DNA from: Aliiroseovarius sp.
Lineage (GTDB): Bacteria; Pseudomonadota; Alphaproteobacteria; Rhodobacterales; Rhodobacteraceae
Assembly: GCF_030148435.1 (NCBI RefSeq)
Contig: NZ_JASBTN010000041.1
Coordinates: 1 to 49,731 of the forward strand
Direction of reading: 5' to 3'
Length of the DNA stretch: 49,731 bases
Positions 26,333 to 35,130 of this stretch are shown in pieces (positions within the stretch are counted from its first letter, which is position 1; each line of letters starts with the position of its first letter). Made by a program: the position numbers and the translations under genes. The notes beneath the pieces were generated by a model. The model made no database searches. It was not told the DNA's origin and saw only the letters and a list, made by a program, of their open reading frames with translations.

Positions 26333-28344
26333 GCGGGCGGAACCTTTCGCGCCTGTTCCGTCCCCGCACGATCGCCGTGATTGGCGGCGGCGCCTGGTGT
26401 GGTCAGGTGGTAGAACAATGTCGCAAGATGGGCTTCGATGGCGAGGTCTGGCGCGTGCATCCGAAGGGTGGAAAAGGTGTCTATCCCACCCTGGAAAGCC
26501 TTCCCAGCGCACCGGATGCCGCCTTTGTCGGCATCAATCGCCACGCGACGATCGAGGCGGTGCGCGTGCTGTCGCAGATGGGTGCGGGGGGGGCGGTCTG
26601 TTTCGCTTCGGGCTTCTCCGAGGCCGCTGCCGAAGACACGCAAGGCCACGACCTGCAGGCCGAGCTGCTGGAAGCCGCCGGGGACATGCCGATCCTCGGT
26701 CCCAACTGCTATGGTTTCATCAATGCCATCGACGGCGCGCTTCTGTGGCCCGATCAGCACGGGTCAACGCGGGTGGACAAGGGCGTCGCGATCCTGACGC
26801 AGAGCTCGAATATCGCGATCAATCTGACCATGCAGGCGCGCGGGCTGCCAATTGCCTACACCGTGACCTGCGGGAACATGGCCCAGACTGGCCAGGCCGA
26901 AATTGCCGCCGGGCTCTTGGATGACGACCGTGTCACCGCCATCGGCCTGCATGTCGAAGGTTTCTCCGATCTGCGCGCCTGGGAGGCGCTTGCCGCCAAG
27001 GCTTATGCCAAAGGCATTCCGCTCATCGCTCTCAAAGTGGGACGCTCGGCGCAGGCCCAGGCGGCAACAGTGTCTCATACGGCGTCTCTGGCGGGCGGCG
27101 ACGCGGGCGCGCAGGCCCTTCTGGACCGGCTGGGCATTCCCCGTCTGGACAGTCTGCCCGCTTTCCTCGAGACGCTGAAGCTGCTCCATATCACCGGACC
27201 GCTGCCGTCGAACCGGATCGCCTCGATTTCCTGTTCGGGGGGCGAGGCATCGCTGGCCGCCGACACCGCACATGGGCGCGACGTTGTGTTTCCGCCGCTG
27301 AACGAGGGCCAGAAACAGGCTCTGACCCATGCGCTTGGGCCGATGGTGGCGCTGGCGAATCCGCTCGATTACCACACCTATATCTGGCGTGACGAGGGGG
27401 CGATGACCGCTGCCTGGTCGGGCATTGTGGACCCGGAACTGGCGCTGACCATGATCATCCTGGACTATCCCCGCGCGGATCGCTGTGACCCGGCCGATTG
27501 GGATATCGCGACCCGGGCCGCCCTGAACGTTCGGGCACAGACCGGGGCGAATGTCGCCGTGGTCGCCAGCCTGCCGGAGCTGATGTCGGAAGCCACTTGC
27601 GAACGGCTGATGGCCGGCGGCGTGGTGCCGGTTCTGGGGCTGGACGAAGCGGTCCTGGCCGCCGAAGCCGCCGCGAGATGGCGCGCACCGATGGCGGAAC
27701 CGCTCTGTCTGCCGGGAGGCGAACGTGACGCGCGCGTCCTGTCCGAGGCCGAGGCCAAGACTGCTCTGGTCAACCACGGGCTGGACATCCCGAAGGCAAA
27801 AACAGGCTCTGATCCTGCTAAATTGGCCACCGAAGTCGGTTTTCCCCTGGTTCTGAAAGGTGAAGGTATTGCCCACAAGACCGAGGCGGGCGCGGTGGCA
27901 TTGGGTCTGACCAGTGCCGGGGGCGTTGCCGAAGCTGCGGCCAAGATGCCCACGGACAGTTTTCTTTTGGAGGAAATGATAGATGACGGGGTGGCGGAAC
28001 TGCTGATCGGCGTGACTCGCGATCCGGCCCATGGTTTCGTGCTGACCCTCGCCGCCGGGGGCACCCTGACCGAACTTCTGAAAGACAGTGCTTCTTTGCT
28101 GGTCCCGGCATCACCTGAAGGCATTCGAAAGGCTCTAACCCGCCTCAAAATGCATAAACTACTGACAGGCTACCGTGGTGCCCCCGCTGCAAATATCGCC
28201 GCCATTCTGGACGCGGTGAACGCGATCCAGAGCTACGTGCTTGCCAATGCCGACCGGCTTGAAGAAGTTGAAGTGAACCCGCTCATCTGCACCCCCATCC
28301 GCGCGGTGGCGGCGGATGCTCTGATCCGAGAGGAACCCGCATGA
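26329..28344 (+). CDS. NDP-forming acyl-CoA synthetase (acetate--CoA ligase family)
   Basis: This 671-residue protein has the domain order of NDP-forming acyl-CoA synthetases. A CoA-binding Rossmann domain is at about 8-130 (TIAVIGGGAWCGQVVEQCRKM). Two succinyl-CoA-ligase-like domains follow, with the phosphohistidine loop VSHTASLAGG where most homologues have SHTGSLAG. A C-terminal ATP-grasp domain runs from about 450 (FPLVLKGEGIAHKTEAGAVALG). It would activate an acid as its CoA thioester using ATP or GTP. It overlaps both neighbours by 4 bp (ATGA). I infer that it supplies the substrate for the flanking dehydrogenase and CaiD-like hydratase. Confidence 0.9.
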   Translation: MSGRNLSRLFRPRTIAVIGGGAWCGQVVEQCRKMGFDGEVWRVHPKGGKGVYPTLESLPSAPDAAFVGINRHATIEAVRVLSQMGAGGAVCFASGFSEAAAEDTQGHDLQAELLEAAGDMPILGPNCYGFINAIDGALLWPDQHGSTRVDKGVAILTQSSNIAINLTMQARGLPIAYTVTCGNMAQTGQAEIAAGLLDDDRVTAIGLHVEGFSDLRAWEALAAKAYAKGIPLIALKVGRSAQAQAATVSHTASLAGGDAGAQALLDRLGIPRLDSLPAFLETLKLLHITGPLPSNRIASISCSGGEASLAADTAHGRDVVFPPLNEGQKQALTHALGPMVALANPLDYHTYIWRDEGAMTAAWSGIVDPELALTMIILDYPRADRCDPADWDIATRAALNVRAQTGANVAVVASLPELMSEATCERLMAGGVVPVLGLDEAVLAAEAAARWRAPMAEPLCLPGGERDARVLSEAEAKTALVNHGLDIPKAKTGSDPAKLATEVGFPLVLKGEGIAHKTEAGAVALGLTSAGGVAEAAAKMPTDSFLLEEMIDDGVAELLIGVTRDPAHGFVLTLAAGGTLTELLKDSASLLVPASPEGIRKALTRLKMHKLLTGYRGAPAANIAAILDAVNAIQSYVLANADRLEEVEVNPLICTPIRAVAADALIREEPA

Positions 28345-29123
28345 CAAATCCGATCAAGACCCGGCGCGACGGTGCCATACTGGAAGTGACCCTGGACCGC
28401 CCGAAGGCCAATGCGATCGACCTGGCCACGTCGCGCATCATGGGCGAGGTGTTCAAGACCTTCCGCGATGACCCCGATCTGCGCGTGACAATTCTTACCG
28501 GAGGGGGTGAAAAATTCTTCTGCCCCGGTTGGGATCTGAAGGCGGCCGCGGATGGGGACGAGGTCGATGGCGACTATGGCGTCGGGGGCTTTGGCGGGTT
28601 GCAGGAGCTGCGCGACCTGAACAAGCCGGTGATCGCTGCGGTGAACGGCATTGCCTGCGGCGGCGGGCTTGAACTGGCACTGTCGGCAGACATGATCCTT
28701 GCCGCTGATCACGCCTCATTCGCCCTGCCGGAAATCCGGTCGGGCACCGTGGCGGATGCGGCCAGCGTCAAACTGCCCAAGCGCATCCCCTACCATATCG
28801 CGATGGAGCTTCTGCTAACCGGCCGCTGGTTCGACGCCGAAGAGGCCCACCGTTGGGGGTTGGTGAATGAAATCGTCGCGCCGGAGCGGTTGATGGACCG
28901 CGCCCGGGAGCTGGCGCGGCTGCTCGCCTCGGGCCCGCCGCTGGTCTACGCCGCGATCAAGGAGATCGTGCGTGACGCCGAGGACACCAGGTTCCAGGAC
29001 GCGATGAACCGCATCACCAAGCGTCAGCTGCGCACGGTCGATGTGCTTTATGACAGCGAGGACCAGCTGGAAGGTGCCCGCGCCTTTGCCGAGAAACGCG
29101 ATCCCGTGTGGAAGGGCAAGTAG
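28341..29123 (+). CDS. caiD: Enoyl-CoA hydratase/isomerase family protein, CaiD-like
   Basis: This 260-residue crotonase-fold enzyme resembles E. coli carnitinyl-CoA dehydratase CaiD (261 residues) over its length. Shared stretches recalled from that protein include ILEVTLDRPKANAID, FFCPGWDLKAAADG, DKPVIAAVNG-like sequence and the identical-type ending AFAEKRDPVWKGK. Both glutamates expected to be catalytic are present, in GGGLELALS and ALPEIRSG. CaiD interconverts crotonobetainyl-CoA and carnitinyl-CoA. It is the third gene of the operon, overlapping the ligase by 4 bp. Substrate is inferred from similarity, so another trimethylated or short acyl-CoA is possible. Confidence 0.87.
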   Translation: MTNPIKTRRDGAILEVTLDRPKANAIDLATSRIMGEVFKTFRDDPDLRVTILTGGGEKFFCPGWDLKAAADGDEVDGDYGVGGFGGLQELRDLNKPVIAAVNGIACGGGLELALSADMILAADHASFALPEIRSGTVADAASVKLPKRIPYHIAMELLLTGRWFDAEEAHRWGLVNEIVAPERLMDRARELARLLASGPPLVYAAIKEIVRDAEDTRFQDAMNRITKRQLRTVDVLYDSEDQLEGARAFAEKRDPVWKGK

Positions 29124-29162
29124 GGCTGGAACTCCCCCCGCGCGGGTGAAATAGTGCCGGGT

Positions 29163-29972
29163 ATGAAGCGGCTATTGATATTCGGCTACGGCTATTCGGC
29201 CCGCGCGCTGGCGGAGGTTCTGCGCGCGGAAGGCTGGGAGGTGCGGGGCACCACTCGCGAAGGCAGCGACGCGCTCCGATGGCCCGGAACGGACATGTCG
29301 ACGCATCTGGATTGGGCCAGCCACCTGCTGATCTCGATCGCCCCGAATGCTGACGGCGACCCGGTGCTAAACACGCTGAAAGACGACATCGAGAAGGCGC
29401 AGTTCGACTGGGTGGGGTATCTTTCCACCACCGGCGTCTACGGCGACCATGGCGGCGGATGGGTCGACGAATCCTCACCCTTGACCCCGGCCACGAAACG
29501 CGGCCAGCAACGGGTCGAAGCCGAGGCCGCCTGGCGGGCGCTGAACCTTCCCCTGCACATCTTCCGCCTGGCGGGTATCTATGGTCCGGGACGCGGCCCC
29601 TTCGCCAAGGTGCGGGCAGGCACCGCACGGCGCATCGTCAAACCGAACCAGGTGTTCTCACGCATCCATGTCGAGGACATCGCGCAGGTGCTGGCTGCGT
29701 CGATTGCACGGCCCAATCCGGGCGCAATCTACAATGTGTGCGACGATGAAGCCGCCCCGCCGGAGGACGTGCTGGCCATGGCGGCCGAGATGCTGGACCT
29801 GCCGGTCCCGCCCGCCGAGGATTTCGCCACGGCCGATATGACCCCGATGGCGCGCAGTTTCTATGCGGAATCCAAACGGGTCCGCAACGACCGGATCAAG
29901 GGCGATCTTGGCGTACAGCTGGCCTACCCCACCTACAGAGAGGGGTTGGCCGCGTTGCTTGAGCTGGATTAG
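29163..29972 (+). CDS. NAD(P)-dependent epimerase/dehydratase-like (SDR) protein
   Basis: This 269-residue protein has an N-terminal nucleotide-binding fold (MKRLLIFGYGYSARALAEVL). Next come YLSTTGVYGDHGGGWVDE, typical of extended SDRs (compare YeeZ-type), a RVEAE segment where a catalytic Lys would be expected, and RLAGIYGPGRGPF. A classical YxxxK is not obvious, so catalysis is uncertain. I take the ATG at 29163; a GTG nine bases upstream is an alternative. It lies 39 bp after caiD and may share its transcript, but its function is not linked to it by sequence. Confidence 0.8.
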   Translation: MKRLLIFGYGYSARALAEVLRAEGWEVRGTTREGSDALRWPGTDMSTHLDWASHLLISIAPNADGDPVLNTLKDDIEKAQFDWVGYLSTTGVYGDHGGGWVDESSPLTPATKRGQQRVEAEAAWRALNLPLHIFRLAGIYGPGRGPFAKVRAGTARRIVKPNQVFSRIHVEDIAQVLAASIARPNPGAIYNVCDDEAAPPEDVLAMAAEMLDLPVPPAEDFATADMTPMARSFYAESKRVRNDRIKGDLGVQLAYPTYREGLAALLELD

Positions 29973-29976
29973 CGAC

Positions 29977-30174
29977 TCAGGTAACGCTGTTGCCACCCGT
30001 CAGGGCAACACCAAGAATGATCAGGAACATGATCGGAACAAGAATACCGTGGTCCGAGCCAGCGGCAGCCTCTTCGATGATCACGGCCGGTTCGACGATC
30101 GGATCGGTAAGGGCGCCGGCAAAGGCCGAGTTGGCGGTCAGGATGATGGCAGCAGCCAGGGCTATCTTCTTCAT
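29977..30174 (-). CDS. Small exported/membrane peptide (65 residues)
   Basis: The peptide begins with a textbook signal sequence (MKKIALAAAIILTANSAFA) followed by an acidic linker (GALTDPIVEPAVIIEEAA) and a hydrophobic C-terminal segment (ILVPIMFLIILGVAL). After processing it would be a tiny single-span protein of about 46 residues. A GGGGGAAA precedes the ATG. I recall similar peptides in Rhodobacteraceae, with no known role. It is convergent with the SDR gene, 4 bp apart, and otherwise isolated. Confidence 0.72.
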   Translation of the reverse strand: MKKIALAAAIILTANSAFAGALTDPIVEPAVIIEEAAAGSDHGILVPIMFLIILGVALTGGNSVT

Positions 30175-30283
30175 GGTTTCCCCCTAAATTCAGTATTGAA
30201 TCTGCTTCATAGGAGCCGGCGATTCGTGTCCAGCCTTCACTTGGCGGGAGGAGTATTTCTGGCGGGCATGTTGCCTTTCCGCG

Positions 30284-32212
30284 TCAGGCGCGGCGGTTTT
30301 CCAGCGTGGCAACGCCCAAAACATCCAGAACCTTCGCCTCGACATCCTCGGCGTTCAGCTTTGCATCCGCATACATGGCTGCCGGGCTGGCGTGATCAAT
30401 GAAAGTATCGGGCAGGACCATCGACCGGAACTTGAGCCCGGTATCGAACACCCCTTCGTCGGACAGAAGCTGGCCGACATGGCTGCCAAAGCCCCCTACC
30501 GCGCCTTCCTCGATGGTGATCAGGGCTTCGTGGCCCGCTGCCAGCTCCAGGATCATCTCGCGGTCCAGGGGTTTGGCAAAACGCGCGTCCGCAATGGTCG
30601 GGGTGATCCCGCGTGCTTCGAGTTTTTCGGCGGCTTTTTCAACCTCGGAAAGGCGCGTGCCGAAGGACAGGATGGCAACGCGCGCACCCTTTCGGATCAT
30701 GCGGCCCTTGCCGATTTCCAGCACCTCGCCCCTTTCGGGCAGTTCGACGCCGACCCCTTCTCCGCGCGGGTAACGGAAAGCCGAGGGGCGGTCGTCAATG
30801 GCATGCGCGGTGGCGACCATATGCATCAACTCCGCCTCGTCGGCAGCGGCCATGACCACGATGTCGGGCAGGTTTGCCAGAAAAGCGATATCGAAGGATC
30901 CGGCATGAGTCGCCCCGTCGGCGCCAACCAGCCCGGCGCGGTCGATCGCGAAGCGCACCGGCAGGCGCTGGACGGCCACGTCATGCACCACCTGGTCATA
31001 GCCGCGCTGCAGGAAGGTCGAATACATCGCGCAGAAGGGTTTCAACCCGCCCGCCGCAAGTCCGGCGGCGAAGGTCACGCCATGCTGTTCGGCAATGCCC
31101 ACGTCGAAGGTGCGGCTGGGGTAGCGGGTCAGCATCTGCGCCAGCCCGGTGCCATCCGGCATCGCAGCGGTCACGGCGCAGACCTTGTCATCCTCGGCGG
31201 CCAGGCGCACCAGTTCCTTGCCGAACACGGACGTATAGCTGGGCGCGTTCGACGGCGCCTTGTGCTGCTTGCCGGTCACGACGTCGAACCTGGCGGTGGC
31301 GTGCCCCTTGTCATCCGCCGCCTCGGCCGGGCCATAGCCCTTGCCCTTTCTGGTGATCACGTGGATCAGCATCGGCCCGGTGGCGCGATCGTGCACGGTA
31401 CGCAGCACCGACATCAGATCTTCCATGTCGTGGCCATCAATCGGCCCGACGTAGGAGAAGCCGAGTTCCTCGAACAGGGTGCCCCCGATGGTCATGCCTT
31501 TCAGCATCTCCTTTGCCCGGCGCGCGCCTTCCTGGAAGGGTTCGGGCAGAAGGCTCACGGCGCCCTTGGCGGCAGCGCGGAATTCCTGGAAGGGTTCGCC
31601 CGCGTAAAGACGGGAAAGATAGCTCGACAGCGCCCCCACCGGTGGGGCGATGGACATATCGTTGTCGTTGAGGATCACGAAGAGCCGCTTGCCCAGATGG
31701 CCCGCGTTGTTCATCGCCTCGAAGGCCATGCCGGCGGACATGGAGCCATCGCCGATCACCGCCACCGCGTCACCGATCCCGTGCTCCGGTGCCCCGCCCA
31801 GATCGCGCGCGACGGCAAAGCCCAATGCGGCGCTGATCGAGGTCGAACTGTGCCCTGCCCCGAACGGGTCAAAGGCGCTTTCGGACCGTTTGGTGAAACC
31901 GGAAAGCCCGCCCTCGGTACGCAACGTACGGATACGGTCACGACGCCCGGTCAGGATCTTGTGCGGGTAACACTGATGGCCCACGTCCCAGATCAGCCGG
32001 TCCCGCGGCGTGTCAAAGATGGCATGCAGCGCGACGGTCAGTTCGACCACGCCAAGCCCCGCGCCGAGGTGGCCGCCGGTCTCGGAAACGGCCGAGATCG
32101 TCTCGGCCCGGACCTCATGGGCCAGCTGCTCCAACTCGCGGTCAGAAAGCGCCTTCATGTCGGCGGGAACCGCGATACGGTCCAGGATCGGGGTCACGGG
32201 ACGCTCGGACAT
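30284..32212 (-). CDS. dxs: 1-Deoxy-D-xylulose-5-phosphate synthase
   Basis: Dxs condenses pyruvate and glyceraldehyde 3-phosphate, the first step of the MEP isoprenoid pathway, using TPP. It has 642 residues. The TPP-Mg motif [18 protein letters not shown] with the following NDNDMS is intact, as are the N-terminal [17 protein letters not shown] and the [15 protein letters not shown] motif of the second domain. It is the last gene of the HDAC-xseB-ispA-dxs operon, 15 bp after ispA, so first and late isoprenoid enzymes are made together. An AAGGAAA precedes the ATG. Confidence 0.97.
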   Translation of the reverse strand: MSERPVTPILDRIAVPADMKALSDRELEQLAHEVRAETISAVSETGGHLGAGLGVVELTVALHAIFDTPRDRLIWDVGHQCYPHKILTGRRDRIRTLRTEGGLSGFTKRSESAFDPFGAGHSSTSISAALGFAVARDLGGAPEHGIGDAVAVIGDGSMSAGMAFEAMNNAGHLGKRLFVILNDNDMSIAPPVGALSSYLSRLYAGEPFQEFRAAAKGAVSLLPEPFQEGARRAKEMLKGMTIGGTLFEELGFSYVGPIDGHDMEDLMSVLRTVHDRATGPMLIHVITRKGKGYGPAEAADDKGHATARFDVVTGKQHKAPSNAPSYTSVFGKELVRLAAEDDKVCAVTAAMPDGTGLAQMLTRYPSRTFDVGIAEQHGVTFAAGLAAGGLKPFCAMYSTFLQRGYDQVVHDVAVQRLPVRFAIDRAGLVGADGATHAGSFDIAFLANLPDIVVMAAADEAELMHMVATAHAIDDRPSAFRYPRGEGVGVELPERGEVLEIGKGRMIRKGARVAILSFGTRLSEVEKAAEKLEARGITPTIADARFAKPLDREMILELAAGHEALITIEEGAVGGFGSHVGQLLSDEGVFDTGLKFRSMVLPDTFIDHASPAAMYADAKLNAEDVEAKVLDVLGVATLENRRA

Positions 32213-32227
32213 GAGGGTTTCCTTGGC

Positions 32228-33082
32228 TTACCTGTCACGCGAGATAACGAACCGGGCGGCTTCCCGCAAGGTTTCGGCATCTGCACCATAGGGGGAAAGC
32301 GCATCGCAGGCGTCATCAATCAGACCCTGTGCCATTGATTTCGCCTTCTCGAGCCCCAGAAGCGAGACAAAGGTCGCCTTGCCCGCGTCGGCGTCCTTGC
32401 CGACTGCCTTGCCGACAGCTTCCGCATCGCCCTCGATGTCCAGCACGTCGTCCCAGATCTGAAAGGCCAGCCCCAACGCGCTGGCATAGTTGCGAAGCGG
32501 TTCCTGATCGGCCCGGGCCAGGACCGCACCCGCCTCGGCACTCCAACGAATGAGAGCGCCGGTCTTGCCCGCCTGAAGCAGCGTGATCTCGGGCAGGGTC
32601 AGCGGCACCTTGGCGGTTTCAGCGGCAATATCCAGCGCCTGGCCATGGACCATGCCGTGCTGCCCGGCGCATTGCGCCAGCGAAGAAATCAGTTGCAGCT
32701 GACCGAGGCCCAGCGGGTGATGGGTCAACAGTTCAAAGGCAAGGCTCTGCAACGCATCGCCGACCAGAACGGCGGTCGCCTCGTCCCATTTCCTGTGCAC
32801 CGTGGGCAGGCCGCGGCGCAGATCATCGTCATCCATGCAGGGCAGGTCGTCGTGGACCAGCGAATAGGCATGGATCGCCTCGATCGCCGCGGCGGCCCAG
32901 ACCGAGGTGTCATCGTCCACATCATGCAGACGGGCGCTTTCCATCACCAGGAAGGCACGCAGCCCCTTGCCGCCCGCCGTGGCATAGCGCATCGGCTCGG
33001 CCAGCGCACCCTTGTCGTCAATTGCCCCGTGCAGACAGGCGCGCGCGGCGCGCGTCGTCTGTTCCAGCCGTGCCTTGAACAT
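32228..33082 (-). CDS. ispA: Farnesyl diphosphate synthase (polyprenyl synthetase)
   Basis: IspA makes geranyl and farnesyl diphosphate from IPP and DMAPP. It has 284 residues. The first aspartate-rich motif HDDLPCMDDDDLRRG is at about 77-91, and the second is DDVLDIEGD. The spacing DDxxxxDD in the first motif with GRP-like context is typical of type II bacterial farnesyl diphosphate synthases. The ATG follows the xseB stop directly (TAAATG). It is the third gene of the operon with dxs downstream. Confidence 0.94.
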   Translation of the reverse strand: MFKARLEQTTRAARACLHGAIDDKGALAEPMRYATAGGKGLRAFLVMESARLHDVDDDTSVWAAAAIEAIHAYSLVHDDLPCMDDDDLRRGLPTVHRKWDEATAVLVGDALQSLAFELLTHHPLGLGQLQLISSLAQCAGQHGMVHGQALDIAAETAKVPLTLPEITLLQAGKTGALIRWSAEAGAVLARADQEPLRNYASALGLAFQIWDDVLDIEGDAEAVGKAVGKDADAGKATFVSLLGLEKAKSMAQGLIDDACDALSPYGADAETLREAARFVISRDR

Positions 33083-33325
33083 TTACAGCCCTTCGACGGG
33101 TTTGGTGCCGGTGGGGGTGCCGTCCGCGTCCAGCGTGATCGCGGCGACCTTTTCCTCGGCCTCCTTCAGCGTGGTCTCGCAGCGTGCTTTCAGGGCTGCG
33201 CCGCGTTCATAAAGCTTGATCGAAGCTTCCAGCGCCACGTCACCACGCTCCAACTGGCCGACCACGCCTTCCAGCTCACGCATCGCCTCCTCGAAGCTCA
33301 TTTCTTCCACCGGCTTGCCGCTCAT
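33083..33325 (-). CDS. xseB: Exodeoxyribonuclease VII small subunit
   Basis: XseB is the small subunit that, with XseA, degrades single-stranded DNA. The 80-residue protein fits the family, with the core MSFEEAMRELEGVVGQLERGDVALEASIKLYERG. Its start overlaps the HDAC-like stop by 4 bp, and its stop abuts ispA. The xseB-ispA-dxs order is widespread in proteobacteria; the large subunit gene is not in this window. Confidence 0.95.
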   Translation of the reverse strand: MSGKPVEEMSFEEAMRELEGVVGQLERGDVALEASIKLYERGAALKARCETTLKEAEEKVAAITLDADGTPTGTKPVEGL

Positions 33326-34257
33326 GCCCCGCGCTCCATCATGACCTTGACATAGGCCCCGACGCTCTCGCCAAGGGCCGTGAGATCATAGCCCCCTTCG
33401 AGGCAGGAGACCACCCGCCCGTCGCAGCAATCAGCCGCCAGATCGCAGATGCAGTGGGCGAGCCAGGCAAAATCCCCGGTCTCCCATTGCAGCCCGGCAA
33501 GCGGATCGCGGGCGTGGGCGTCGAACCCGGCCGAAACCACCACAAGTTCGGGGTCATAGTCCCTGAGGACCGGAAAGACCTTTTCCGCGTAGGCTTCGCG
33601 CATGACCTCGCCCCCGGTCGCCTCTTCCAGCGGCACGTTGATGATCTGGCCGAAAGCGCCCTTCTGGTGAATGCCACCAGTAAACGGGTAGAAGGGCATC
33701 TGGTGGCTTGAGGCGAATTTCACCCGACTTTCGTGCCACAGCACATCCTGCGTGCCATTGCCGTGGTGCACGTCGAAATCGATCACGGCCACGCGGCCGA
33801 GGTCGTATTCATTCGCCGCGTGAATCGCGGCAATCGCCACGTTGGAGAAGAAACAGAACCCCATCGCCCGGGCTTTCTCGGCGTGGTGGCCCGGGGGGCG
33901 GGTGGCGACAAAAGCATTGGTGATCTCTCCCGCCATCACGGCATCCACCGCCGCCACCGCGCCTCCAACAGCCCGAAGGGCGGCCTCCCAACTGCCCGGA
34001 GACATGAACGTGTCGGGATCCAGATGCGCATCGCCATAGTCCGGCATCGCTGCCTTGATCCGGTCGTAATAGACCTTGGAATGGCCCTTGCGGATGGTTT
34101 CCAACGCGCCTCGCGGGGCCAGACGCCGGTCCAGCGGGGCAAACTCTGGCGCGGCCAGTACGGCCTCGATCGCCTCGATCCGCGCCACCTGTTCCGGGTG
34201 GCCCTGCGGCGTGACATGCTCCAGGCAGGCGGGGTGCGTGAACAATGCTGTTGTCAT
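33322..34257 (-). CDS. Histone deacetylase family protein
   Basis: This is a 311-residue zinc amidohydrolase of the class II HDAC/acetoin-utilisation family. The catalytic His pair is in RPPGHHAEKA, and the zinc site Asp/His in VIDFDVHHGNGTQD and SAGFDAHARDPLAGL. Family members deacetylate acetylpolyamines or acetyl-lysines; the substrate here is unknown. It is the first gene of the operon that continues with xseB, ispA and dxs, an order I recall from other Rhodobacterales. No functional link with isoprenoid synthesis is evident. Confidence 0.92.
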   Translation of the reverse strand: MTTALFTHPACLEHVTPQGHPEQVARIEAIEAVLAAPEFAPLDRRLAPRGALETIRKGHSKVYYDRIKAAMPDYGDAHLDPDTFMSPGSWEAALRAVGGAVAAVDAVMAGEITNAFVATRPPGHHAEKARAMGFCFFSNVAIAAIHAANEYDLGRVAVIDFDVHHGNGTQDVLWHESRVKFASSHQMPFYPFTGGIHQKGAFGQIINVPLEEATGGEVMREAYAEKVFPVLRDYDPELVVVSAGFDAHARDPLAGLQWETGDFAWLAHCICDLAADCCDGRVVSCLEGGYDLTALGESVGAYVKVMMERGA

Positions 34258-34357
34258 GGCCGGACCCTAGGCCATTCGCCGGAGGCAAACCATTGAGAAA
34301 ACTCGATGTGCGACACCGTAGTCCCCTTCTCCAGCCGGTAGTTCCTCCCAACCACCG

Positions 34358-34414
34358 CCGCACATTTCATCTTTCCGGAAGTATCCCAGGGGGTCCGGGG
34401 GACTGGTCCCCCGG
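34358..34414 (-). repeat. Hairpin plus GAAAGATGAAA element downstream of the response regulator
   Basis: On the minus strand CCGGGGGA (34414-34407) pairs with TCCCCCGG (34402-34395) around a 4-base loop. It is followed by ACCCCCTGGGATACTTCCGG and then by AAAGATGAAA. The last block matches the element at 16175-16197. The hairpin starts 15 bp after the petR-like stop and may end its transcript. Confidence 0.55.
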
Positions 34415-34428
34415 CTCTGCCACGCCCT

Positions 34429-35130
34429 TTATTCCGGCGCCAGCATATAGCCCGCGCCACGCACGGTCTGCAGGAAGCGCGGTTGTTTCGGGTCCGCCTC
34501 GATCTTCTTGCGCAGCCGGGTGATCTGAACGTCCACCGCGCGTTCCTGCGCCTGGCCCTCGGCCCGGCCCAGCTGTTCCACCAGATCGCCCCGGCTGACC
34601 GGTTCGCCCACCGAGCCCGCGAAGATCTTCATCAACTGGTTTTCCGTAGCGGTGAGACGGATCAACTCCTCGCCCGACCACAGCTCGCCCCGTTCGACAT
34701 CATAGCGCACCGGACCCAGGTGCAGCATCTTCGGCGCCAGGTCCGCAGCCACCTGCGGCACCCGGCGGAGGATCGCATTGATGCGCAGGAGCAACTCCTT
34801 GGGCTCGAAGGGCTTGGCCAGGTAGTCATCCGCCCCGGCCTCGAGCCCGGCAATGCGATCCTCGGTCTCGCCCTTGGCCGTGAGCAGCAGGATCGGCGTG
34901 GCGATACGCCCGCGCAGGTCGCGGGTCAGAGAAATCCCGTCCTCCCCCGGCATCATCACGTCCAACACGATCAGGTCGAATTCCAACCCGTCCAGCAAAC
35001 GGCGTGCATGGGACGCATCGCGTGCGGCCGAAACCCAGAACCCGTGCCGGATCAGGAATTTCTGCAACAGCCCGCGAATGCGTTCGTCGTCATCGACGAT
35101 CAGCAGATGGGTATCTGTACCATCACTCAT
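34429..35130 (-). CDS. petR: OmpR-family response regulator (PetR-like)
   Basis: This is a 233-residue two-domain regulator. The receiver domain has Asp13-15, phosphoacceptor Asp57 (LIVLDVMMPGEDG) and the lysine in DDYLAKPFEPKELLLR. The C-terminal winged helix is of OmpR type (ERAVDVQITRLRKKIE). I start it at 35130 because AAGGA is well spaced there; an ATG at 35139 would give 236. No sensor kinase gene is adjacent. Instead a MarR gene overlaps it, which is the arrangement known as petP-petR in Rhodobacter capsulatus, where it is needed for bc1 expression. The petABC operon lies about 27 kb away here. Confidence 0.87.
   Translation of the reverse strand: MSDGTDTHLLIVDDDERIRGLLQKFLIRHGFWVSAARDASHARRLLDGLEFDLIVLDVMMPGEDGISLTRDLRGRIATPILLLTAKGETEDRIAGLEAGADDYLAKPFEPKELLLRINAILRRVPQVAADLAPKMLHLGPVRYDVERGELWSGEELIRLTATENQLMKIFAGSVGEPVSRGDLVEQLGRAEGQAQERAVDVQITRLRKKIEADPKQPRFLQTVRGAGYMLAPE

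Noticed and set aside
30241-30273. Possible third copy of the hairpin plus GAAAGATGAAA element (GGAGGAGTATTTCTGGCGGG)
   Set aside because: It matches only loosely, lacks the AAGATGAAA block and a clear hairpin, and is not downstream of a gene on the same strand.
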